This document shows positions 1 through 10,800 of a stretch of DNA of 64,000 bases, one piece after another (the stretch's first letter is position 1; every line of letters begins with the position of its first letter). The stretch spans positions 11,088,839 through 11,152,838 of the forward strand of contig CM049316.1 of assembly GCA_026874595.1 (NCBI GenBank), given 5' to 3'. A program made the position numbers and the translations under genes. The notes under the pieces were generated by a model, which saw nothing but the letters and a program-made list of their open reading frames with translations, was not told the DNA's origin and searched no databases. Origin of the DNA: Sipunculus nudus. Its lineage: Eukaryota > Annelida > Sipuncula > Golfingiida > Sipunculidae.

Positions 1-74
1 TTTCTCCGCGAAAATAAGCAAATGAAATTCACTGACCGTCAATCGAGACGTGAGTCTGATAAAGTGTACATTTG

Positions 75-76
<2 letters not shown>

Positions 77-116
<40 letters not shown>
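77..116. repeat. (AT)n microsatellite
   Basis: Uninterrupted alternating AT for 40 bases. The matching place in module B (about 10235-10250) has only a short AT-rich stretch, so the expansion is specific to A. Confidence 0.95.
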
Positions 117-119
<3 letters not shown>

Positions 120-1874
120 GATGATGTACTTTACACTGTAGACTCTCTCTATTCTATACTATGGGTTAGAATCATCTATATTATATTTTACGGTCATTAT
201 CTCGTTATTATGCAAGTCGTGCAAGTTTAGCCAAGGCACGGAAGTGTCCAATACATGATTTGATTTATCGGGTAAATTTGATATCACTAGTGTCAGGAAA
301 TGAATATACACCGTACCTTGATCGATACTCTTAAGACTTGCAAAAAATGTAAGTTTTGTGAACAAGGCCATTTCCATTTCATATATGGTCCCCTCTTATG
401 ACAGGTTACATGTCATAATGAAAGCATCGGGCTGACACTGAGCTGTTCTTCACATGTTTTAAAACTAGAATTCCCTCGTAAATAACTCTTAGAAAAACCG
501 TCATTGGACAGGGCGGTGGATGAACCAAGCAGTGTGTATGAAGGATTTATATTGATTTTAACCATATGAGGTCCTTTGATATATAGTCAATAAGAGCTTC
601 CATCCTTTTGCAAAAATATATTCCTGAAGGAGTTTTGACAATCATTACAGTAGCCACACGCAACAGCTGATGAACCAAGCTTCAATTTCAGACAAAATAC
701 TTTTTTCATTCTTTTTTTTTTAATCAATACTTTCATCTGTTTGGATGGGATTCGGGTGCTTTTTCTAGGAATTTATACAATGGTGTACGCATGGCTCAGC
801 ATCTTTCAAACACGATAAAAAAAAAACACAAATACTTTTGACAAAATGGCAACAGTATTTATCTTAATAAAAATTTAAGGCAGTGACTTTCACTGTTTTT
901 CTTTTTCTTGCCAATTATGAGAGTCCTTCCGACTCTTTATGTTGCTTTTGAGGTGTCCTGACATATAATGATTGGATAATTTTTTTAATAAGCAGCATAT
1001 AGTACTTATTTTCAAATATTCATTTAGAATGTAAAAAATACATCAAAACCTGGAGAAAACTGAGCCTTTGTTATGGGAAGTTTGTATGGTCCCAGGAATA
1101 ATTACCAAGAAGCACGTGCTGAGCAAGAAAGAATTCTTGCTGAAATTTCTTGTCACATTGTAGCGCATTAAATAAACGCATGGTATGTACAGGTGACTTG
1201 TCGGGCGGACTGTAAAAAAGTCTCTAAGAATTATGATTTCGATATGGCTGATGCAGATTCATGAAGTATAAAAGCCACTCGTATCTGAGATATGCATTAA
1301 TAAAAATGACAGAGTTGTTACGTATCCTTTGATTAGTTTGGATTTTAATGGCATCGACAGGTGTTGAGGAATCTTCATTCAGGTTTGCAGATTCAATTCT
1401 TCAATTCGAATCAGGGACTAGTCTACCCTTCTGGTATGCGTAACATCATTAATTCAACTTTGTATTATCATAGAGAATCCTAAAAATATATTAAAAATGG
1501 TATGTCAAGGGTATTCTAATTGTTATCGTTTTATTACATTTTGAATAAACGATTAACCTGGAGACCCTCATATCTCTGCCTTATATGAAATTTAATCCTT
1601 TTTTTATTATTTCAGGTAGATTAGAGGTTCAATTTTCCCAGATCTATTCCTTATACAGACAGAAAATGTTAAAACGGATTTATAAGGATTCTGTAGAAAG
1701 GGATTACTGAATCTTAAAGGGCTATTTTTCAAATAGAAATCGTAATTTTTCCATTATATAGAACATTTGTAAAGAATTAACACTGATATGTTTTGCTTTA
1801 AATGAAGCAACAAGTCAACCGATGTGAAAATACAGAAACTTGAAAACAAATAAGACTGATTATTAACTACAACA

Positions 1875-4661
1875 AGTGACCCAGGGGTCATGACGCTCAG
1901 CTGACCAGGAAGACATTGACAAAAGTAATTTTATCTTCTGAATGTCAAATGTGAATGAAATACTTTTTCCAAACTTGACCTTTTGAATAAAATCATCCAA
2001 TATTCATTGGGGTACTATGGAGCTCTGTAGCATGAAGGATATGGGTAACAGACACCTATTTTCAAGGTTTACAAGATGACTTTTCAGGGGTCTCCCAGCA
2101 TGTCAAAAAATAAAATTCTAGGTCCAGTTATTATGATGTGTGCCCTGTTAACAGATGACCAAATGTTTATTCTGGGGGGTATTTCAAAGCCGCATAGGAT
2201 GAAGGATATTGGTAACAGAGATGTAATTTCAGGTGCACCAGGAGACTTTTCAGGGGCCTCCAAGCATATCAAGAAAGGAGATTCTAGGTCAAGTCATTAT
2301 AATTTGTGCTCTGTTAACAGATGACCAAATCTTTATTCTGGGGAGTACTTCGGAGCCCCAGAGCCTGAAGGATACGGGTAACAGAGACCTAATTTCAGGT
2401 TTCCAAGTTGTTTCATGGACCTCGCTGCATGTTAAGAAAGAAGATTCTAGGTCAAGTCATTATGATTTGTGCAAAGAACCATGGGGGAAAATGCATCAGT
2501 TGTTTGGATACTTGAGCTTTTGTATCAACTTTTCCTTTATTCAGGGGGGTACTTCGGAGCCCCATAGCATGAAGGATATGGGTAACAGAGACCTAATTTC
2601 AGATTTCCAAAGAGACTTTCCAAAGGCCTCCCTGCATGTCAAGAAAGAAGATTCTAGGTCCAGTCATTATGATTTGTGCCCTGTTATGTATGACCAAATC
2701 TTTATTCTGGGGGATACTTCAGAGCCCCATAGCTCACAGAATATGGGTAACAGGGACCTTATTTCGGGTTTCCATGTAGACCTTTTATGGGCTTCCCTGG
2801 AGGTGAGGACAGAAGATTCTAGGTCCAGTCATTATGATTTGTGCCCTGTTTACAGATGACCAAATGTTTAAAAATCACAAAAATTAGAGAAAAAAAATCG
2901 TAAAAAATAAAAAAAATATAGGTGGCGCCACCAATCCCTAGAAATTGATGAAACACTCCATGATCAATATCCATGCAAAGAATCGTGGTGATTAATGCAT
3001 TAGTTGTTCAGATACTTGAGCTTTTGTATTAAATTTTGCATTATTCTGGGGGGTACTTCAGAACCCCATAGCTCAAAGAATATAGGTCACAGTGACCTTA
3101 TTTCAGGTTTACAAGGAGAATTTCCATAGACCTCTCAGGATGTCAAGTAAGAAGGTTCCAGGTCTAGCGGTTAAGATTTTTGCCCTGTTAACAGACAGAC
3201 GCCTGTATGGCCGGACGGACGACGGACAAAAGGTGATCCCTATAGCTCAGATGACTTTCAGTCAGCTGAGTTAAAAATTGAAAAAATACAGGTGGCGTCA
3301 CCAGAATGCAGAAACTGATGAAACATTTCATGATCAATATCCATGCAAAGAATCATGGTGATCAATATAATAATTGTTCAGATACTTGAGCTTTTGTATC
3401 AAATTTTCCATTATTCTGGGGGGTACTTCGGAGCCCCATAGCTCAGAGGTTATGGGTAACAGAGACCTAATTTCAAGTTTTTAAGGGACTTTTCATGGGC
3501 CTCTCAGCATGTCAAGAGAGAAGATTCTAGGTCCAGTTGTTACGATTTGTGCCATGTTAACAGATGACCGCATCTTATGAGGTCTCAAAAATAGAGAAAA
3601 AAATTCGTAAAAATAAAAAAAATACAGGTGGCGCTACCATACTGCAGAAACTGATGACACATTCCATGATAAATATCCATGCAAAGAATCATGGTGATCA
3701 CTGCAATAGTTGTTTAGATACTTGAGCTTTTGTATCAAATTTTCCATTATTCTGGGGGGGGGGGGGTACTTCGGAGCCCCATAGCTCAAAGGTTATGGGT
3801 AACAGAGACATAATTTCAAGTTTCCAAAGAGACTTTTTATGGGTCTCCCTGCATGTAAAGAGAGAAGATTCTAGGTGTAGTAGTTACGATTTGTGCCCTG
3901 TTAACAAATGGCCGCATCTTAAGAGGTCTCAAAAATAGAGAAAAATATTGGTAAAAATCGAAAAAATACAGGTGGCGCCACCAGTCTGCAGAAGCTGATG
4001 AAACACTCCATGATCAATATCCATGCAAAGAATCATGGTGATCACTGCAATAGTTGTTTAGATACTTGAGCTTTTGTATCAAATTTTCCATTATTCTGGG
4101 GGGTACTTCGGAGCCCTATAGCTCAAAGGTTATGGGTAACAGAGACCTAATTTCAGGTTTCCAAAGAGACTTTTTATGGGCCTCCCTGCATGTAAAGAGA
4201 GAAGATTCTAGGTGTAGTCGTTACGATTTGTGCCCTGTTAACAAATGGCCGCATCTTAAAAGGTCTCAAAAATAGAGAAAAATATTGGTAAAAATCGAAA
4301 AAATACAGGTGGCGCCACCAGTCTGCAGAAACTGATGAAACACTCCATGATCAATATCCATGCAAAAAATCATGATGATCAATGCATTAGTTGTTCAGAT
4401 ACTTGAGCTTTTGTATCAAATTTTCCATTATTCTGGGGGGTACTTCGGAACCCCATAGCTCGAAGAATATAGGTCACAGTGACCTAATTTCAGGTTTACA
4501 AGGAGAAATTCCATAGACCTCCAAGGATGTCAAGTAAGAAGATTCCAGTTCTAGCGGTTACGATTTGTGCCCTGTTAACGGACAGACGGCCGGACGGCCG
4601 GACGGACGACGGACAAAAGGTGATCCCTATAGCTCAGATGACTTGCAGTCAGCTGAGCTAA
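1875..4661 (+). mobile_element. Pearl-like tandem-core element (array of 10 cores)
   Basis: Ten copies of a core starting TATTCTGGGGGGTACTTCGG begin near 2001, 2168, 2334, 2538, 2703, 3042, 3412, 3748, 4092 and 4429. The first spacings are about 165 bp; from 2703 they are about 340 bp because a second block with the palindrome GGTGGCGCCACC has joined the unit. At about 3193-3274 and 4580-4660 the cores run into an ACGG-rich stretch and an end block with AGCTCAG and CTGAGCT able to pair as a hairpin. Core repeats, ACGG microsatellite and short right flank are the known layout of bivalve pearl elements, regarded as non-autonomous Helitron-like. The internal end block suggests two elements head to tail, with a partial end at 1875-1915. 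Module B has no array at 13225-13245. No coding capacity: the 208-codon frame at 2233-2859 is repeat sequence. Confidence 0.7.
4562..4661 (+). repeat. ACGG-rich microsatellite and hairpin end of the pearl-like array
   Basis: A GACGGCCGGACGG run with GGACGGACGACGG is followed by GTGATCCCTATAGCTCAG and then CTGAGCTAAAA. AGCTCAG and CTGAGCT are inverted repeats about 15 bases apart. A near copy lies at 3193-3274 inside the array. A hairpin close to the 3' end is typical of Helitron-like elements, but I cannot place the exact insertion site. Confidence 0.6.
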
Positions 4662-5694
4662 AAATGGTCGGTTTGTGTGGTAAAAGAGAAATTCCAGAAC
4701 TTTCCCTAACCATAAGCAAAACTATTTTTGCCGCCTTCTTTGTTTCTCAATCCTTCATCGGAGCATGTTATAGGACAAATAAATGATTACCTTGTGATAA
4801 AAAAATCGACTTGTCTGGATGCAAGCAAAGCCCAAGTAACCCCATGGTAGGTGAATGTATCATATGTATGACATAGATTAAAGGTTTATCGTACAACAGC
4901 ATTATTGGCCAAAGACATATCTTACTACATAAGCCACAGACAACATTTCCATGAACTGCAGAAATCTCTACAACTGTTTTAAATTTTCTTAAAGGATATG
5001 TGAAAGACCCGTTTGTGACGCTGCCTACTGACTGAATATTAATGTATACATACAAAAAGAATGGTAAGGTATTTTAGCCTACTGGATTTCAAGTTTACAT
5101 GGATAACCCAGAAGTCCGGCACATAGTCCCGATTCAGGAATGTCATCAAGGAATTGTCATTAATCTGCAGTAACTTACGCCAAATAAGTGAATCATGGAG
5201 GCTTGCATTCATTGGATGGCAGATTTCTTGTCTATAATTTGATTCGTATTCCGATATTTGCCGAAATATACATTTGTTGAAGGATATGGCTGATTATCTT
5301 TGTTAACTAATTGTCACACTGGGACATGATGAAATGATCATTCCATACTATCATGGATGTGAATTCAAAGGACAGAAGCCAGTACTGGTACCGTCAATGG
5401 TTCACATATTTAGTTTATTTAGTTACAGGCAGATGTCGCTCATCGTAATGAATCTCCCGAATCCACGAGACATGGCCACCTGACCGCGGCAGTCACTGTC
5501 ATCGACCGTTTCATAAGGGTTAAATAATAACATAATGGAAACATACATAGCATTAAAGGAATTTAAACCGCACTCCGATGTTTTACTTTTTATGCCCCAT
5601 TATGATGTTTATATTGCAGTGACTTTAAAATAGTTTAAAATAGCTCATGTGAGGTTAATCATGTGAGTGATTCCAGGCCATCATAAAAATCAAC

Positions 5695-5886
5695 ATGGCA
5701 GATTCACTTACAGATCTGAGAATACGTACTCTTACGAATATGATGTCGAATGGAAAATCTGTATTTGAAATAGTGAAACAATTTGGTCCCAGCTGTATCA
5801 TGTCCGCTATTTTACAGGCGACTGTGAGCACTGTAAGCCCCTCCCCCGATTTCTTGGTTTGCGAATTATGCCAAAGTAAAAAATAA
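5695..5886 (+). CDS. Possible small ORF, 63 codons, unknown function
   Basis: The frame opens at an ATG in a good animal start context (ATCAACATGG) and reads MADSLTDLRIRTLTNMMS, ending CELCQSKK before a stop. An AATAAA lies just at the stop codon. Composition is more protein-like than most frames here: mixed polar and charged residues, no simple repeats. I see no signal peptide, membrane segment or known domain, no neighbouring exon that clearly joins it, and no copy in other modules. It could be a small gene, a first exon or chance. Confidence 0.15.
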   Translation: MADSLTDLRIRTLTNMMSNGKSVFEIVKQFGPSCIMSAILQATVSTVSPSPDFLVCELCQSKK

Positions 5887-8343
5887 ATAGAGTGTTACCC
5901 AGATCTATTACCTTTAACTACTGCTTTGTCCAGTGGTAAGTTTTGAAAATCAGATCTAGCGTAAACACGGACAGAAGGAAGATAAATGCAAAACGAGGAA
6001 AATGGAATCGATGGTTCTGTACTATAGGGGATCATTCGCAATAAATCGACCCATTATTAATACAGAAGTAAAATGCTCAACCTCCATAAACCTCCCTTCT
6101 GAAGGGATGGGGGTTGTAATTCCGTTACCGTGTTATTGTTTGTGTTTCAACCTTAATGATGTAGGAATGTCTCGCGAGTCCCGAGACCAGGAGTATGGCG
6201 TTCCATTAAAAGTTGTTTTCTATGTATTCCTCAGAACGGCCTTTTATTTAAAGTCTTCATGGAGAGCTCCATAAACCACGTCTTTCTATTTTTCTTACAG
6301 AAAACGCCCCTTTCAGACATTAATTGTTAAACAGCTAATAGACTGGTACCCAGCTCATTTACGTTCCCTTTTAATTATGACTTTGTTACGTTGTGATAAA
6401 ACAGACCTTTGTTATCAGCTAGTGGGGCACGAAGACGTTAAGATTTATTTTTATTTCCTGACATACTAGAAAGTAACTTTTGCCTGAAATGGGGCAAATG
6501 TGTTTGATAACAGACGCACATGGCCAAATACTGTCTGAAGGTGTATATACAACTTAAATAACTGATAAAAAACCAAGGAGTGGATGTGTTACCCCAATCT
6601 GTCCAAAAAGTAGCGCTTGGGTGGCAAGCCGCAGCTAATAAGCAAACGGAGACACCCAGAGACCAAAAGAATGGTGTGTAGGGTGCAGCTTTTTATTGAT
6701 TATTGCTTTAATACTTACGGGTCTCGTGATGTGTTTTGTCAGACAAATGCAGATGAAGAGATTCTACGTAAATCTGCACTTTGCAGTCAGGGGCGAATAG
6801 CAGATTTAATAATGCGTTGGAGGAGTTAAGGGGGTTGGGGTAGGTACAGGATAGGCGTAAGGAAGATGAAGTGTGTATTAAATACTTTTGTAAATTTAAG
6901 GCTGTAATTGTTTTTTTTTCTATATTAAGCGGTTAGTGTCCAATACGACATATTTTATGCTGGGAAAGGCAAAAGGCGAGGATGGGGGCGTCTCTTAATC
7001 TGCACTGCCTGCCTTTTTTATTTTTCGAAAACGGAATGACCTTATGGGAGTGATCAATGTGACATATAACCCCTAGCCTAGGGCGCCAAGTGGACTGTAT
7101 AACTTTTAGAATTGAACTGTTTCCAACAACAAAGATGCTTGTGTATCATGACTAAGATTTTTACTCACATAAAAAAACTAATTTACAGTTTAGACCATCA
7201 TTTAACCTCACACGTTTGTGCTGTGGAATTATCAATTTATTAATTCTAATCTGGCTCCAAAAGTATCATATCCAGGATTTTTCAATATACATATATAACG
7301 TTAACTGGAAATTGATGAATTAGTGTCTTGAGGGACAGATCGTAAAAACTTAAACAAGTGACGTAGAAATAGAAGCAAAAAATATTCAAATAGGAGTAAT
7401 CTTCCACCGAGATTTCATAATTAACCCCACAAGGTGTGCCAGAGATAATAATTTGATATTTTTTTTATAATAATGTTTGTGATTTACGGCATTTGTAAAA
7501 CACGATTTAGGCCTTTTAGGCAAAATAAACAAATTTAGTTAAAATAATCGACAAGCTTGAAGTCAGTGATGATGTAAGTGTCCTCTTATCGGTTAATCGA
7601 ACACCTGAACTCACAATGGTAATTTAACAGAGGAACGCAAATTCTAAAATACGATAGGCCAGCCTGCCACCTGGGACCCAAAAGGTTTAGGCCACATTTT
7701 TATTATTCACGTTTTCGATGTCGCTGAATGTCAGAGCGAGGTGTCTTATGTTTCGATAAACTGAGATTTGTTTCAAACCCAAAGGTGAAAATCGAGAAAT
7801 GTAACAGACCATTTTACCTGATTATATATCTAATGTTTATGTTTACCAGATTAGGTACAATTCACAATGTAACGTGATCCAATTATTTACCTGTATATTT
7901 GTAAAACATAAGAGCGGAATATATCTAAAAGGAGTCCACAGTGCGTAAGATTACGAATTATCGCACGGGATTACGGGGCACCCACCCATCCTGCCACCCA
8001 CAGCCTTCAAGAAACATCACGTCAGCTAGTTCTATTCGACATAGCGTCGTTTAAGTCTAAATGCAATAGTGTATGCTTTCACGTGTATGTAGATTTTTGT
8101 TTTATTTGCTTCTTAATGTTAGGATTCGAAGAAAAAACTGGCCATTGTCTTTTAGTCGCTGTTCCCAGGGTCCATCCGTCTTGGCCCTTTCTGTGCTTTT
8201 TCATAATGTCATCCTCCGTTTTGTCATCTCGTCGGCCGATATCAGCTGATCCGGCTTAAAAATGTCCCGTTTAAAAGCCAAGCCAGGAAACTAGACATGC
8301 TGCTTATTATAGTAAAATGTAGACGTAAAGGTCACTATTTCAG

Positions 8344-8445
8344 GTACCAGATGGCGAAGAGGAAAACCAAGATGCCCTAACAAAGACGGGAGTGATAGGC
8401 AGATTCCTCGACAGACTCTCGATGCATAACCGCTCAGCTTTATGA
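8344..8445 (+). CDS. Possible terminal coding exon, unknown protein
   Basis: A usable splice acceptor (GGTCACTATTTCAG, ending 8343) is followed in phase 0 by 33 codons and a TGA. The peptide begins VPDGEEENQD and ends RLSMHNRSAL: an acidic stretch, then a basic amphipathic end, with well-mixed codons unlike the flanks. It is too short to name a family. No clear upstream exon or nearby AATAAA was found, and the opposite strand is also open here (a 67-codon frame at 8340-8543), which weakens the case. If real, a plus-strand gene ends here with its other exons far upstream, possibly outside the window. Confidence 0.25.
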   Translation, partial: VPDGEEENQDALTKTGVIGRFLDRLSMHNRSAL

Positions 8446-10415
8446 TTTAAGAATACATGATGGGGACAGGTGCAAGGGGACAGGTAAATACCCAGGCGGA
8501 AAAAGGACACCGCAATATCGAAGAATAGGAGAAGCATTAACATTATAGGTAAACAGAATACACCTGATGTTGCAGAGTAAAGGTGGCATTAGTAAAGCAA
8601 AGTAAAGGAGTATGATGAATGTGTATTATACCCCTGTTTCAAATTGATGACAGCTTAAGCCCTAACTAGTGCCAATGACATACCACAAAATCTCCGGAAA
8701 TTCACTGAATTGGCAGCTGACGTCATATCAGACATTTATATGAATGATTAACCTATCGCTGCGTGAATATTTCATGAAACAAGTTGGCATGACGTCAATT
8801 ATGGCAGTTATAACAATTTACAACCATTGAGTCATGGCAAATGTCCCTCCATCAGAAAAGCTCATTTCAAGACTACAGCACATGTTCTCTCGTCTTATCA
8901 AAAGAAAAAGATTCGGATAATGCGTCATTGAAATTATCATTAACAAAGCGGGTAAATGGTCCGTAAGGGATGAAGACGGGCAAAACAGAGGGGGTGAAAG
9001 CCCGCGATTACGGGCCAAGTATATTATCTGTATTCTAACGAGGAATGGTACGTGACTATCCTAAAAATTAAAGAGTGAGGATAATATTTAAGTAAATATA
9101 ACTTAACGGCGTGTGTTTTGCAATAACTCATTTATATTCATTTCGATTGTCAAAACGATTATTTGATGACTCTATTAACAGATAATGGTATTTTGTGATA
9201 TTCTACCAGAGGAGGCTTCTCGATTTCTTCATGGTTTAGAACATGAAAAATGATATGGTGTAACATCAAAATCTAACAGTCATGTTTCAATTATTGATAT
9301 ATCTCCATTATATTGCTCCGTATTTCTTTCTGCTTTCATTTGCAGATACCACAAAAAATTAAACTCAGATTAAGTGACGTAACAGGGTCCTATATTATAA
9401 TTGTGATATGGATCAAAAAGAGATATGATGAACTTAATAACATTTATAAAGCTTGGGATATGATCCGACGAATTCCGACAGATGGAATAACATTAATAAC
9501 ATAGAGTTATGAAGCTGGATGATTAGATAGAAGTGTTATATAATTGCACGGGATCTGACAGATATAACAAAAGAAGACCGAGTATGTAGAGAGCCGTCAG
9601 GATATTGTCAGTCAACCTCCTTAGACACGTATTCAGTAAAACATATAACATGACCAGAGCTTGTAAATAAGAGTAAAATTTAAATTGTAATTCTAAAGCA
9701 TATCATCAATGATCTTCTCGAAAGGATGCAAAGTTTGCCGACAGCCTCGTTTCTAAAATGTCAACGGAGCAACGTTTCGGGGCCAGTACATAAATAAAAT
9801 ACTAAGAGCAAGTGGGAGTATACAGGTCTATTCGGTATAATGAACATTTGGTTTTTTAGCCGAACATGTCTGCAAGCAAGACCGTCCGGTTTACCTCGCT
9901 GATTTTTCATGATAAATGATCTGTCCACAGCCCCTGGACGCCGAGCATTAAATAATAAACGTTCAGCGGGTCTCTCATACGGCTGTACATATACTTTTCC
10001 CTGGTTTAGTCTGCAGAATGAAGATAACATTTCCATCAGATTAGCTTTGATACATGACAAGCTTTCAGCGGTGAGTCACAACTAACAGGAGTTATGGTCA
10101 TGTTTCTAAACTTCCATTCTCTCAGATATATGCTGGATCCTTTAAAGTTTCTCCACGTAAATAAGCGAATAAAATTAAAATGACCGTCAATCGAGAGGTG
10201 CGTCTGATGAGGCTAATATAAAACTACATTTGTCATAAATATATTTATTATCATGTTCATCAAAAAGTAGGCTCTCCCTATTCAATGCCATGGGTAAATC
10301 ACATCTATTTTGTATTTGACGGTAACATAAATCGTTGTCATGCAAGTCGTGTAGGTTTAGCCAAGGCTCGGAAAGGCCCAATACATGATTTGATATGTCG
10401 GTAATGATGTTAAAT

Positions 10416-10800
10416 GTGTTTTAAGGAGAGCCGTTTTCTGTAAATCAATGGGAATTTGACCCTTTAGGGGATATATGGTCGTGGGTATATCTCATCACCA
10501 TTTATCAGAAACTACGCTCGTGTATCATGCGGGTGAACTCATAAATATTTTTTGACAAAGATATTGCATGTTTTCCAGGAAGCTGATATCAAGCTTTTTC
10601 CGATCGATTAAAGAGCATCGTTTTCTTTATCCCTATCAAAAAGATTCAGTAAATAATGAACGGATATCGTAATGCATAAAAAGAAAGGGTGAAGTTAAAC
10701 GTCCGTTATATAGGGGATATAAATATCTACAGAGAGTGAGCATATTAATTTGCTTAAGTCAGGTAAACAACCGTTCTCTGCAAGTTGAAATAGGTTAAAT
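10416..10800. mobile_element. B-specific 385-bp insertion flanked by GTTAAAT
   Basis: A runs from GATTTGATTTATCGG straight to GTAAATTTGATATCACT (about 258-285). B has the same left sequence, then 385 extra bases, then TTAAATAGATATCACT. GTTAAAT stands at 10409-10415 and again at 10794-10800, as a 7-bp target duplication would. Near its ends are similar direct words, CCGTTTTCTGTAAATCAA (about 10430) and CCGTTCTCTGCAAGTTGA (about 10771). I see no clear terminal inverted repeat and no coding frame. The class is unknown; deletion from A cannot be excluded, but the flanking repeats favour insertion. Confidence 0.5.

Larger units (their letters stand above)
1..5540 (+). repeat. Duplicated module A (left edge cut by window)
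   Basis: Positions 1-1860 run parallel to 10147-13225 in module B: the opening TTTCTCC block, the AGGAAATGAATA block (283 and 10817), the GACAGGGC block (511 and 11030), the AAGCTTCAATTTC block (679 and 11182), the GAGTCC-TTCCGACTC block and the TGCCTTATATGAAATTT block (about 1575 and 12805) all occur in the same order. After the tandem array at 1875-4661 the match resumes at AAAAGAGAAATTCCAGAAC (about 4680 and 13258). A CCGCGGCA-CACT block near 5483 matches 13517. No reading frame is kept between copies. A lacks about 400 bp present in B at 11600-11990. I see no function beyond repeated, decayed sequence. Confidence 0.75.
5541..9839. other. Inter-module stretch with a few exon-like signals
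   Basis: I could not pair this stretch with other modules. It holds the possible small ORF at 5695-5886, an open run of 56 codons at 6302-6469 behind a good pyrimidine-rich acceptor (TTTTTCTTACAG ending 6300), a 70-codon frame at 6617-6829, the possible terminal exon at 8344-8445, and an open run after TTTCATTTGCAG near 9346. None shows a domain I recognise, and chance is a fair explanation for most. The rest is AT-rich DNA in which I see nothing definite. Confidence 0.5.

Noticed and set aside
2233..2859. 208-codon frame, the longest in the window
   Set aside because: It runs through four pearl-like core repeats and consists of repeated peptide motifs; no start-site or splice evidence and the frame is lost in later cores.
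8834..8920. 28-codon frame ending KRKRFG, resembling an amidated RFamide-type peptide
   Set aside because: No signal peptide, no cleavage context and an upstream in-frame stop two codons before the ATG; short enough for chance.
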